A stretch of 64,000 nt of DNA from Nisaea sp. (GTDB taxonomy: Bacteria > Pseudomonadota > Alphaproteobacteria > Thalassobaculales > Thalassobaculaceae): positions 1,178,001 through 1,242,000 of the forward strand of contig NZ_JAXMNY010000001.1 in NCBI RefSeq assembly GCF_034670185.1, written 5' to 3'. The position numbers and the translations under genes were made by a program. The notes beneath the pieces are model-generated. The model ran no database searches. It worked only from the letters and a program-made list of their open reading frames with translations, and was not told the origin of the DNA. This document shows, piece by piece, positions 1 through 8,446 of this stretch (position 1 is its first letter; each line of letters opens with the position of its first letter).

Positions 1-1053
1 CCATAACCACGGCGCCATGGCCAGCACAGTACCGATCAGGCCAACGAACAGGGCGGCGAACCCACTCCCGATCCAGCTCACCCGGATGGCGCGCCCGCGC
101 AGGCCGGCGCCGACGCTCAAACCCGCCATGGCGATGCTGGCGCTACCGAAAGCAAAAATGATCGGAATGAGGATCAGCTCGAGTCGCACCCCTATGCCAT
201 ATCCCGCAAGGGATTGAGGGCCGATCCGCGCCATATAACCGGTCACCACCATCGCCATTGCAATGGTCAGCGCGGATTGCACGCTGGCAAATGCCCCCCT
301 GCGGCCAACAATCAAAACCTGCTGCCAACGGATCGGCCCGCCAAGCCGCACCCATTCCGGCCGTTTGATGCGGAACAGATAGATCGCGAGATAAAGGCAC
401 CCGGCGCTGTATCCGATCAGGATCGAAAGTGGCGCGCCTTTAATCCCGAATGCGGGAACAGGGCCAGCCCCCCTCACAAGGAGTGAGGCGGCAATGAAAT
501 GCACGAGCACAATGACACCGAGGCCCAGTGACGGACGCAGCATATCTCCGCTGCCGCGCATAAGGCTCGCCAGCATATTGAACTGCCAGACAAGCACGAT
601 GCCCGGAAACAGCACCGCCGCATAATCGAGCGCGGTCTGCAGGATCGCCCCCTCGCCGCCGAGAACGCGGAAAAGCGCCGGCCCAAAGAGCCAGACGATG
701 ACAGCACTGAAAATCCCGCCGAAGGCGGCAAGGATGAGCGCGGTCCGAACCAGCGCTCCCGCCGCGTCATAATCCTTCGCACCAAGCGCGCGCGCCGTTG
801 CAGCGACAACCGCCCCGCCCATTGCACCGGCGGAAAACATCACGGAGAGGACAAACAGCGGAAACACCAACGCGACACCGGCAAGCGCCAGCGGGCCGAG
901 CCTGCCGATGAACCAGCCGTCCGCCACGAAAAGGGCGGACTGCAACAGGCTGCCAAGCAACCCCGGAGCCGCCAGCCGCAGGATCCTGCTCGCGATCGGC
1001 CCTTCCAGAAACGGGTGCGCAGGTGAGTCGGCCTTGTCTGTCTTGGCTGTCAT
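1..1053 (-). CDS. MATE family efflux transporter (partial, C-terminus beyond window)
   Basis: The minus frame is open from an ATG at 1053 to the left edge, giving about 351 residues of a protein that is usually near 450. The start MTAKTDKAD is followed by repeated hydrophobic helices, with family-like stretches such as GLLGSLLQSALFVADGWFIG and a second-half repeat beginning near the left third. MATE proteins export drugs or metabolites across the inner membrane using Na+ or H+ gradients. The C-terminal helices are missing only because the window ends. It is transcribed away from the AEC carrier at 1130, so the roughly 75-base gap should hold both promoters. The substrate cannot be inferred. 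MATE membership is a fold-level reading of the sequence. Confidence 0.85.
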   Translation of the reverse strand, partial: MTAKTDKADSPAHPFLEGPIASRILRLAAPGLLGSLLQSALFVADGWFIGRLGPLALAGVALVFPLFVLSVMFSAGAMGGAVVAATARALGAKDYDAAGALVRTALILAAFGGIFSAVIVWLFGPALFRVLGGEGAILQTALDYAAVLFPGIVLVWQFNMLASLMRGSGDMLRPSLGLGVIVLVHFIAASLLVRGAGPVPAFGIKGAPLSILIGYSAGCLYLAIYLFRIKRPEWVRLGGPIRWQQVLIVGRRGAFASVQSALTIAMAMVVTGYMARIGPQSLAGYGIGVRLELILIPIIFAFGSASIAMAGLSVGAGLRGRAIRVSWIGSGFAALFVGLIGTVLAMAPWLW

Positions 1054-1129
1054 CTAGAGGATTTTTCCGCTATCGAGGATAGAGTTACGAGCTGCCTTAC
1101 CGGCGCTTCTTTTCCAAACCGGACCGTCC

Positions 1130-2068
1130 ATGGAAATCCTGATCGACATCATCCTGCCGGTCTTCGGCACAGTCTTCATTGCTTATTTCGCAGTCCGTCT
1201 CGGGCTGTTCCCGGAAAGTGCAATCGACGGTCTGTCCAAGTTCGTCTTCAATTTCGCCATCCCGCCAATGCTGTTCCACACCATGTCGCGCCAGACCTTG
1301 CCCGACCCGATCGAATGGGAGTTCCTGTTCTCCTTTTTCGGTGCGGGCTATGTGGTCTGGGTGCTGGGCATGCTGGTGTCATTGTGGTGGTTTCGGCGGG
1401 ACTTCGCTCATGCTTCGTTGGCAGGGATGACAGGCGCCTTCGGAAATACAGTTCTGCTTGGCATCCCTTTGATTTTGACCACTTTCGGTGAGGCCGGAAC
1501 TCTGCCGGTCTTCCTGATCATCGCTTTCCATTCCTGGCAGTGGTTCGCGGTCGTCACGATCCTTGTGGAAGGCGGCCGCGGGCAAAAAGGTGCGATGATT
1601 GGCATTCCCTGGACCATCGTGAAAAGCCTGTCGAAAAACCCGATCCTGATCGGCCTGATGCTGGGCCTCGTCTGGAACATATTTGCGCTGCCATTGCCCC
1701 AGCCTGTTGTCGACATCACCGGGTTCCTCGGCCGCGCTGCACTACCCTGCGCTGTCTTCGCCATGGGCGCATCGCTCGCCAGATACAGGATTTCCGGGGC
1801 CATCTGGGAGGCTCTTGCCGGCAGCGTCCTGAAACTGATCGCCTTCCCGGCCATTACCTATGTGATCGCGACCCATGTCTTTGTCATGGACCCGCTCTGG
1901 CGCGACATCGCGGTCATCATGGCCGCGCTGCCGGTCGGGGTGAATGTCTACCTGTTCGCCGACCGCTACGATGCGGGCGCCCCTGCCGCCGCAACATCGA
2001 TGCTGATCTCTACCTTCCTGTCTTTTGGCACCATCGGTCTGCTCTTGCATTTCCTTGGCGTTCGGTAG
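1130..2068 (+). CDS. AEC family transporter (auxin efflux carrier / malonate transporter type)
   Basis: 312 residues, almost entirely hydrophobic, with about ten membrane segments arranged as two five-helix halves. The N-terminus (ILPVFGTVFIAYFAVRLGLF), the following FVFNFAIPPMLF segment and the C-terminal PVGVNVYLFADRYD stretch are typical of the AEC family. Members move carboxylates or amphipathic anions through the inner membrane. The ATG at 1130 has only a weak purine tract upstream. The 3' end lies 10 bases before the multicopper oxidase start, so the two may be co-transcribed, but no functional link is evident. The substrate is unknown. Confidence 0.88.
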   Translation: MEILIDIILPVFGTVFIAYFAVRLGLFPESAIDGLSKFVFNFAIPPMLFHTMSRQTLPDPIEWEFLFSFFGAGYVVWVLGMLVSLWWFRRDFAHASLAGMTGAFGNTVLLGIPLILTTFGEAGTLPVFLIIAFHSWQWFAVVTILVEGGRGQKGAMIGIPWTIVKSLSKNPILIGLMLGLVWNIFALPLPQPVVDITGFLGRAALPCAVFAMGASLARYRISGAIWEALAGSVLKLIAFPAITYVIATHVFVMDPLWRDIAVIMAALPVGVNVYLFADRYDAGAPAAATSMLISTFLSFGTIGLLLHFLGVR

Positions 2069-2078
2069 TCCCATATCA

Positions 2079-3527
2079 ATGGTATTCGCCGTAGTACGGA
2101 GACGGTCGGAAGAACCGGGAAAGGCAAAGCTGGTGCGGGAACTCTCAAGACGGAACTTGCTTACCGCCATGGGCGCGGCGGGGATCGCAAGCGCGGTCGC
2201 GGCACGTCCGGGATATGCTGCAATCGCGCTAAAGGCTCGTCTGGAGGCCCGCCCTGGAACAGCGCGTCTGGCGCCAGCCGAGTACGAGCCGACACCAATC
2301 TGGGGATATGACGGCGGCGTGCCCGGCCCGACGGTCCGCGTCCGGCAGGGCGACCGCATCGACCGGGAATTTCTCAACAATCTGCCGCAGGCGTCCACAA
2401 TCCACTGGCATGGCATCAGGATCGACAATGCCATGGATGGGGTTCCTGAGCTGACCCAAGCCGCCGTCCCTCCGGGCGGGACTTTCGACTACGGTTTCAC
2501 CCTGCCCGACGCAGGCACATACTGGTATCACCCGCACAACCGGACCTGGGAGCAACTCGCGCGCGGTCTCTACGGTGCCCTGATCGTCGAAGAGCCCGAG
2601 GCGCCAGACGTGGACCGGGACGAGGTCCTGCTGATCGACGACTGGCGACTTACTGAAACAGCGCAGATCTCCGAGGATTTCGGCGCCATGCACGACTGGT
2701 CCCATGGCGGACGCATCGGAAACTGGATCACGGTCAACGGAGACGGGTACTGGGCATCCGACGCGCGGCAGAATGAGCGGCTAAGGCTCCGCCTCGTCAA
2801 TGCGTCGAATGCACGGATCTACAATCTCAGCCTGAAGGGGCTTTCCGGCTGGGTCGTCGCGCTGGACGGACAGCCGCTTTCGACACCTCAGCCAGCCGAA
2901 AAGCTCGTGCTCGCTCCGGCGCAACGAGCCGATCTCATCGTCGATGTCACAGCGGAAGCAGGTACGGAAGCCTCCCTCGTCTCTCACGAGCGCGGCGGCA
3001 GCTACGCGATCGCTATCTTCCGCGTTGGCCAGGCCGTCGCGGAGCGGCGGACAGAGAGACCGGCGCCACTGCCAGACAATGCCCTTCCCGCAATCGGACC
3101 GCTTGCGCATGCCCGCGCCGTCGACCTCGTCATGGATGGGGGCGCCATGGGACAGATGCGCAGCGCGATGCTAAACGGAAAGAACACCGATATCCGCACC
3201 CTGGTTGGTCAGGGCAAAGCCTGGGCCTTCAACGGACAGGCTGAGATGACGGACACGCCCCTGTTGACGGCCCGGACAGGAGAAACCGTGCGCATTCGCA
3301 TGGATAACCGTTCACGCTGGCCCCACGCCATGCATCTGCACGGCCACCATTTCAGGCAAGTGCTTCAGGAAGAGCAAATGGGGCCGCTGCGAGACACACT
3401 TCTCATGCAGTCCGGCGAGACTGCGGAAATCGCGTTCGTCGCCGACAACCCCGGCGACTGGCTGCTGCATTGCCATATGGTCGAGCATGCCGCCGCAGGC
3501 ATGATGACCTGGCTGAAAGTCAGCTGA
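2079..3527 (+). CDS. Multicopper oxidase, Tat-exported
   Basis: A multicopper oxidase of about 480 residues that probably oxidises Cu(I), metal ions or phenolics in the periplasm with reduction of O2. All four copper-ligand blocks are visible: HWHG (about residue 110), WYHPH, HLHGHH, and the C-terminal HCHMVEH followed by an axial Met. The N-terminus carries a twin-arginine-type signal, SRRNLL, then a hydrophobic run ending near GYA. This fits export of the folded, copper-loaded enzyme. The start is uncertain: ATG 2079 is taken, but GTG 2133, just before the Tat motif, is equally possible. A still longer frame reaching back to 2025 would overlap the carrier gene and is unlikely. The methionine-rich insert of CueO is not obvious. 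Confidence 0.9.
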   Translation: MVFAVVRRRSEEPGKAKLVRELSRRNLLTAMGAAGIASAVAARPGYAAIALKARLEARPGTARLAPAEYEPTPIWGYDGGVPGPTVRVRQGDRIDREFLNNLPQASTIHWHGIRIDNAMDGVPELTQAAVPPGGTFDYGFTLPDAGTYWYHPHNRTWEQLARGLYGALIVEEPEAPDVDRDEVLLIDDWRLTETAQISEDFGAMHDWSHGGRIGNWITVNGDGYWASDARQNERLRLRLVNASNARIYNLSLKGLSGWVVALDGQPLSTPQPAEKLVLAPAQRADLIVDVTAEAGTEASLVSHERGGSYAIAIFRVGQAVAERRTERPAPLPDNALPAIGPLAHARAVDLVMDGGAMGQMRSAMLNGKNTDIRTLVGQGKAWAFNGQAEMTDTPLLTARTGETVRIRMDNRSRWPHAMHLHGHHFRQVLQEEQMGPLRDTLLMQSGETAEIAFVADNPGDWLLHCHMVEHAAAGMMTWLKVS

Positions 3528-3638
3528 TCGAAGCAGCACTCACACCACTATGTTTCTATCCTCTTATCTGTTCCTCAACGCCTTACGGGGCTAGTGTTCA
3601 CCCGGAGCAAAGGCGGAAAAGCCAATCGGGAGGAAGCT

Positions 3639-4436
3639 ATGTCTGTCGCGGAAGAATTGGAAGCCGATCTTGTCTTGCGCGAGGATCGGGACGGTGTTGC
3701 CCGCCTCACCCTGAACAGGCCAAAAGCCTATAACGCGCTCTCGCTTGGCCTGATGGCGGCTCTCCAGAACGAACTGGAAGAGATAGCCTCCAACCGGACC
3801 ATAAAAGCGGTAGTGATCGAGGGCTCCGGCAAAGGGTTTTGCGCCGGACACGATCTCCGGGAAATGCGCTCCCGTACTGACGAGACCTTTCATCAGACGG
3901 TGTTTGCCGCCTGCTCTAAGCTGATGCTGACTATCACGGACCTGCCTCAGCCGGTTATTGCAAAAGTGCACGGCATCGCGACCGCAGCCGGTTGCCAACT
4001 CGTCGCCACGGCCGATCTCGCCATCGCTGCCGACAGCACCCGCTTTGGCACTCCCGGCGTCAATATAGGCCTGTTCTGCTCCACCCCGATGGTCGCCGTC
4101 TCCCGCGCTATTCCACGCAAGCAGGTTATGGAAATGCTGCTGACAGGCGAAATGATTGATGCCGGAACCGCCGTCACGCATGGCCTGATCAACCGTGCGG
4201 TTCCGGAGACCGATCTCGAAAACGCGGTGCAGGAGATGGTCGGCAAGATCGCCTCGAAATCGCCGCTGGTCCTGAAGACCGGCAAGAAAGCCTTTTACCG
4301 GCAACTCGAAATGACCCTCGCCGAGGCTTACGCCTATACCAGTCAGGTGATGGTCGACAACATGCAGGCCCGCGATGCGACGGAAGGGATCGACGCTTTC
4401 ATCGAGAAGCGCACGCCCGAATGGACCGGAGAATAG
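3639..4436 (+). CDS. Enoyl-CoA hydratase/isomerase family protein
   Basis: 265 residues of the crotonase fold. LNRPKAYNALS lies near the N-terminus. The oxyanion-hole segment GKGFCAGHDLREM follows, then the second oxyanion strand KVHGIATAAGCQL and the C-terminal TPEW end. Such enzymes hydrate or isomerise acyl-CoA thioesters. The second catalytic Glu region reads FGTPGVNIGLFCSTP, which resembles ECHDC3-type paralogues more than classic beta-oxidation hydratases, so the exact reaction is open. ATG 3639 is preceded by GGGAGGAAG at good spacing, which favours it over an ATG 45 bases upstream. The next gene starts 2 bases after the stop, so the two are almost certainly one operon. Confidence 0.9.
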   Translation: MSVAEELEADLVLREDRDGVARLTLNRPKAYNALSLGLMAALQNELEEIASNRTIKAVVIEGSGKGFCAGHDLREMRSRTDETFHQTVFAACSKLMLTITDLPQPVIAKVHGIATAAGCQLVATADLAIAADSTRFGTPGVNIGLFCSTPMVAVSRAIPRKQVMEMLLTGEMIDAGTAVTHGLINRAVPETDLENAVQEMVGKIASKSPLVLKTGKKAFYRQLEMTLAEAYAYTSQVMVDNMQARDATEGIDAFIEKRTPEWTGE

Positions 4437-4438
4437 AC

Positions 4439-6262
4439 ATGGCCGAGAGCGAAGCGAAGCACCGGATCGACCACGAGCACTATCCGGACAACTACATTAA
4501 GGAGATCCTCTCCTCTGTCCGCACGATCGCCGTTGTCGGAGCCAGCCAGAAATGGACCCGGCCGAGCTATTTCATGGCGAAGTATCTACAGGGCAAGGGC
4601 TACCGGATCGTTCCGGTCAATCCCGGTCTCGCCGGTCAGGAAGTCCTGGGAGAGCCGGTCTATGCTTCGCTGAAGGACATCCCGTTCAAGATTGATATGG
4701 TTGATATTTTTCGCAATTCGGAAGCTGCTGGACCGATCGCGGAAGAGGCCATCGAAATCGGCGCCGACGTGGTCTGGATGCAGCTCGGCGTCCGCAATGA
4801 CGAAGGTGCGGAGAAGGCGGAGAAGGCAGGCCTCAAGGTGGTGATGAACCGCTGCCCGAAGATCGAATTCTCGCGCCTCTATGGCGAGCTTTCCTGGCAT
4901 GGTTTTGACAGCGGAGTGATTTCGTCCAAACGCCGCGCCGTCGGCACACCTGGCGCCGAGGAAGCAGTAAACCCGGCAGCGGCCCCTCGCCAAAGGGCGG
5001 GCTTCGAGACCCGCGCCATCCATGCTGGCGCTGCGCCGGACCCGACCACGGGCGCCCGCTCGACACCAATCTACCAGACCACGGCCTATGTCTTCGAGGA
5101 TGCGGATCACGCCGCCTCACTGTTCAACCTGCAGACATTCGGCAACATCTATTCGCGTCTCTCGAACCCGACAACGGCGGTGCTTGAAGAACGGATCGCC
5201 AGTCTGGAAGGTGGCCGGGGCACGACCTGCACGGCCTCGGGCCATTCAGCCCAGATGCTGGCCCTCTTCCCGCTGATGCAACCGGGAGACAGACTGGTTG
5301 CCTCCACCCGGCTTTATGGCGGCTCGATCACCCAGTTCGGTAAGACATTCAAAAAGTTCGGCTGGGACTGCGATTTCGTCGATATGGACGATCTGGAAGC
5401 GGTGCGTGCCGCTGTCGCCAATCCGTCCTGCAAGGCGCTCTTCGCGGAGTCTCTTGCCAATCCGGGCGGCGTGATCAGCGACATCGCGGCACTGGCCGAA
5501 ATTGCCCATGAGGCAGGCGTTCCGCTGATCATCGATAATACGATGGCGACCCCCTATCTCTGCCGTCCGTTCGAGCATGGTGCCGACCTTATCGTGCACT
5601 CGACTACCAAGTTTCTCTCTGGCCACGGCAATGCCATGGGCGGCGCCGTCGTCGACTCAGGCACATTCGACTGGGGCCAGAACGACAAGTTCCCCTCCCT
5701 CGCCGCGCCGGAACCTGCCTATCACGGCATTTCCTTCTGGGAGAGCTTCGGCGACCTTGCCTTCACCACCTATGGTCATGCGGTCGGACTGCGCGATCTC
5801 GGGCCGACCATGGCGCCGATGAATGCCTATCTCACCATCACCGGCATCGAGACCCTGCCGCTACGCATGGAACGGCATGTGGCGAATGCGGCAAAGGTCG
5901 CGGCCTATCTTGACCGGCATCCGGCTGTGTCATGGGTTTCCTATGCCGGCCTTGAAAGCAGCCCCTACCACGCACTGGCCAAGAAATATCTGCCCGGCGG
6001 AGCCGGCTCCGTTTTCACCTTCGGGATCAAGGGTGGGTATGCAGCCGGCGTTAAGATTGTCGAGCGGGTCGAGTTGCTGAGCCATCTCGCCAATATCGGC
6101 GACACCCGCTCCCTGATCCTGCACCCGGCATCGACCACGCACCGGCAGCTCACAGAAGAGCAACGGGTGGCGGCCGGAGCCGGAGACGACGTGATGCGAA
6201 TTTCAGTCGGACTGGAGACTGCGGAGGACATTATCGAAGACTTGGAACAATCCCTAAAATAA
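4439..6262 (+). CDS. Fusion: CoA-binding (YccU-like) domain + O-acetylhomoserine sulfhydrylase-type PLP enzyme
   Basis: 607 residues in two parts. Residues about 1-150 form a Rossmann-type CoA-binding domain of the YccU kind: IAVVGASQKWTRPSYF, GYRIVPVNPG, and DVVWMQLGV followed by a conserved NRCPKIE. A linker of roughly 25 residues, rich in Ala and Pro, leads to a full-length Cys/Met-metabolism PLP enzyme of about 430 residues starting FETRAIHAGAAPDP. Its PLP lysine is Lys391 in HSTTKFLSGHGN. The length and indel pattern match O-acetylhomoserine aminocarboxypropyltransferase (sulfide + O-acetylhomoserine to homocysteine). GGAGAA precedes ATG 4439. The sequence is continuous with no frameshift. 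Whether the CoA domain senses acetyl-CoA/CoA to regulate the PLP half is inference. Confidence 0.88.
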   Translation: MAESEAKHRIDHEHYPDNYIKEILSSVRTIAVVGASQKWTRPSYFMAKYLQGKGYRIVPVNPGLAGQEVLGEPVYASLKDIPFKIDMVDIFRNSEAAGPIAEEAIEIGADVVWMQLGVRNDEGAEKAEKAGLKVVMNRCPKIEFSRLYGELSWHGFDSGVISSKRRAVGTPGAEEAVNPAAAPRQRAGFETRAIHAGAAPDPTTGARSTPIYQTTAYVFEDADHAASLFNLQTFGNIYSRLSNPTTAVLEERIASLEGGRGTTCTASGHSAQMLALFPLMQPGDRLVASTRLYGGSITQFGKTFKKFGWDCDFVDMDDLEAVRAAVANPSCKALFAESLANPGGVISDIAALAEIAHEAGVPLIIDNTMATPYLCRPFEHGADLIVHSTTKFLSGHGNAMGGAVVDSGTFDWGQNDKFPSLAAPEPAYHGISFWESFGDLAFTTYGHAVGLRDLGPTMAPMNAYLTITGIETLPLRMERHVANAAKVAAYLDRHPAVSWVSYAGLESSPYHALAKKYLPGGAGSVFTFGIKGGYAAGVKIVERVELLSHLANIGDTRSLILHPASTTHRQLTEEQRVAAGAGDDVMRISVGLETAEDIIEDLEQSLK

Positions 6263-6306
6263 GAGACAATTAATTTAAGCAGGGATTGCGGGTGATGTTT
6301 AAAAAT

Positions 6307-6321
6307 CCCAAATAAATTGGG
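6307..6321 (+). promoter_or_regulatory. Small hairpin overlapping the ribosome-binding region of the PAS gene
   Basis: CCCAA (6307-6311) pairs with TTGGG (6317-6321) across an ATAAA loop. The G run at 6319-6322 is the best Shine-Dalgarno candidate for the ATG at 6333, so folding would mask it. The stem is only five pairs, and regulation is inference. Confidence 0.3.
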
Positions 6322-6332
6322 GAATTAAATCT

Positions 6333-6854
6333 ATGAACAACTGCGACGGTTCGGCAGCACTCCACATACTGACGACGCCAACAAAATTGTCCGTTGTTCA
6401 ATCCGCCGCTGAACTGCAGCACCCGGAACTTGTTGCACTCTATGATTTCTGGAAGGAGCGCGCCGGTGATCGCATTGCTCCGGCGCGCCAGAACTTCGAT
6501 GTACCTGAACTCAAGCGCTGGCTCCCCCATCTGATCTTGCTGGACGTCCTCGAAGACTTATCGGACGTCCGGTATCGCGTCATTGGAACTTGGGTCGCAG
6601 ACTGTTTCGGTCGAGATGACACAGGTAAGACACTCGCCGAGATCGGACTGACTGATCGCCGTCGGGAAGTCCGGGATGAATTCCTTCTTACGGCCCGGAC
6701 CATGCTGCCCTATGCCGTCATCCGTCCGTTCTATGATCGCGCCGGGGTCAAGGAGTATCTCCGGGCCGAACGCGTGGTTCTGCCGCTCAGCAGCAATGGC
6801 GAAACCTGCGACAAGGTTCTTTCCGGGATATACGCGCTCGACGATCCGTCCTAG
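6333..6854 (+). CDS. PAS domain protein (PAS_5 type)
   Basis: 173 residues. The segment LYDFWKERAGDRIAPARQNF followed by ELKRWLPHLILLDV and YRVIGTWVADCFGRD is characteristic of the stand-alone alphaproteobacterial PAS_5 family. In that family a short N-terminal helical region precedes a single PAS fold with no output domain. It is soluble and contains no signal peptide. Such proteins are presumed to sense a ligand or redox state and act through partners, and none is encoded nearby. ATG 6333 is chosen; the ribosome site is weak. It is monocistronic: the next gene is convergent and ends 16 bases away. Confidence 0.8.
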   Translation: MNNCDGSAALHILTTPTKLSVVQSAAELQHPELVALYDFWKERAGDRIAPARQNFDVPELKRWLPHLILLDVLEDLSDVRYRVIGTWVADCFGRDDTGKTLAEIGLTDRRREVRDEFLLTARTMLPYAVIRPFYDRAGVKEYLRAERVVLPLSSNGETCDKVLSGIYALDDPS

Positions 6855-6870
6855 TCGCCCGCCCGGACGC

Positions 6871-7449
6871 TTATTCAATATCAAAAGCTTTCCAGCACGG
6901 CGCCGTGTCCCGGAAGGAAAACCAGTTTCCGCCCTCGTTTCGTGGCTGATCCAACTCACGCGATATAGGCAACCCAAGCAGATGCGCCAACAGCAGCGCA
7001 CCGACGGCGCCATGAGAGACGATCAGCGGCGTCCCGTTCTGTTCCGTGTTTCCGACAGCATCGCAGGCGGCAACAATCCGGCCCTGCTCGACACGAGCCG
7101 GTGCCCAACCACGCACGGACCGCTCAGGACTGGCAAAAAACGCATCCGCAGTCCTCTCGAACTCCGCGCGAGGCAGATACCCAGTGGAAGATCGGTCATT
7201 CTCGCCGAGATCAGCCTTGATCTGCACATCCAACCCGAGATGGCTCGCCAGAATTTCGGCTGTATCGAGAGCCTTACGCTCGGCGCTCGACCAGATTGCT
7301 GTTACCGAAGGCAGCCATGGCTGCACAAGTCCGGCCCTAACGCGTTCACGTCCCCGTTCAGAGAGGCCCCAGTCCGTGATGGGAATCGCCGGATCGATGA
7401 CGACATCCGCGTGGGTGAGAAAGTACAGCCCTTTACTCCGCTGCCGCAT
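6871..7449 (-). CDS. Histidine phosphatase superfamily protein with altered RHG motif
   Basis: 192 residues. The fold is read from WGLSERGRERVRAGL, IWSSAERKALDTAEILA and the C-terminal LIVSHGAVGALLLAHLLG, which supplies the second active-site His. The usual N-terminal RHG is replaced by LTHADV, so the nucleophilic His is kept but the flanking Arg and Gly are not. Reduced or altered phosphatase activity is possible. ATG 7449 overlaps the end of the upstream nitronate monooxygenase gene by 17 bases. This suggests translational coupling at the end of the 11297-to-6871 operon. The substrate is unknown. Confidence 0.8.
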   Translation of the reverse strand: MRQRSKGLYFLTHADVVIDPAIPITDWGLSERGRERVRAGLVQPWLPSVTAIWSSAERKALDTAEILASHLGLDVQIKADLGENDRSSTGYLPRAEFERTADAFFASPERSVRGWAPARVEQGRIVAACDAVGNTEQNGTPLIVSHGAVGALLLAHLLGLPISRELDQPRNEGGNWFSFRDTAPCWKAFDIE

Positions 7450-8446
7450 TGGCGGGGACACGTAATGAGGCAAGTCGGTCCAATGCCTCGTCCATTTCGT
7501 CCACCATTCGATCGATGATGTCGCCCAGCGGCTCGATACGGTCCGCGAATACCGCAGATTGGCCCATAGAAAGCAGCCCCTTCTCCGGGTCACCCTCTTC
7601 ATAGGCTTCCCGTTGCAGGGTTCCCCGGACATGCTTGCGGTAGCTGTCGTAGTCATTCGTCCCGGATGATTCCAGCTCTGCTACGGCTCGAGCGGTCTGG
7701 TTATCCATCACCCGATAGGTGTTCCGCATGGAAGCGAGCACCAGACGTGAGCTGGTCTCGTCAGCCTCAATAACCCGTTTCTTCACGGCATCGTGGCTCC
7801 ATATCTCGGATGCGACCAGCAGACGGGTGCCAAGAATCACGCCATCCGCGCCAAAAGAAAGCGCTCCCGCCACCTGACGCCCATGACCGATGCCGCCGCC
7901 AATCACGACGGGGATATCGACGCGGAGTGCGGCTAGCACGCCCTGCACCATATTCCCGATCATGTTCAGCCCCGGATGGCCGCCGCATTCCATACCCACG
8001 ACCGAAACCGCATCGATATCGAGCTTCGTTGCCGCCGAAACCGCATGGCGCACGGAGGCGACCTTGTGGATCACGACCGCACCGGCATCCTTCAGCTGCT
8101 TCACCAGATCCGCCGGTGGCATCGCTGCCGTTTCGAAACGCCGGACACCGGCCTGCAAAGCCAGATCGGCATGCCCCGTCAGCATCTCGTTCTCCTCAGG
8201 ACGCTGTGAGATATAGAGATTGACGCCGATGGGGTTGCCGTTCGACAGCGCGTTCGCCTTCTCCAGCTCTTCTTTCCAGCGGCCCGGGTCGGGGAAGGTC
8301 TTCGCCGTCATGAAACCAATGCTACCCGCATTGGCCGCAGCGGCGACATAATTGGCGTCGGACAACCACATCAGGCCGCCGCAGAGGATCGGGTGCCTAA
8401 TTCCGAAGAGATCGGTGATCCGGGTACGGACGCTTTGCGGCCTCAT
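7433..8446 (-). CDS. Nitronate monooxygenase / NAD(P)H-dependent flavin oxidoreductase
   Basis: 337 residues of a TIM-barrel FMN enzyme of the 2-nitropropane dioxygenase family. Features are the N-terminal LFGIRHPILCGGLMWLSD, GSIGFMTAKTF, the central KVASVRHAVSAATKLDIDAV, and the FMN-phosphate segments GMECGGHPG, PVVIGGGIGHG and GADGVILGTRLL. These oxidise alkyl nitronates or act as quinone/flavin reductases, and specificity cannot be predicted. The start codon at 8446 shares one base with the TAA of the acyl-CoA synthetase upstream (TAATG), so the two are tightly coupled. The position in an acyl-CoA operon hints at a role in catabolism of an unusual acid. Confidence 0.9.
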   Translation of the reverse strand: MRPQSVRTRITDLFGIRHPILCGGLMWLSDANYVAAAANAGSIGFMTAKTFPDPGRWKEELEKANALSNGNPIGVNLYISQRPEENEMLTGHADLALQAGVRRFETAAMPPADLVKQLKDAGAVVIHKVASVRHAVSAATKLDIDAVSVVGMECGGHPGLNMIGNMVQGVLAALRVDIPVVIGGGIGHGRQVAGALSFGADGVILGTRLLVASEIWSHDAVKKRVIEADETSSRLVLASMRNTYRVMDNQTARAVAELESSGTNDYDSYRKHVRGTLQREAYEEGDPEKGLLSMGQSAVFADRIEPLGDIIDRMVDEMDEALDRLASLRVPANAAAE

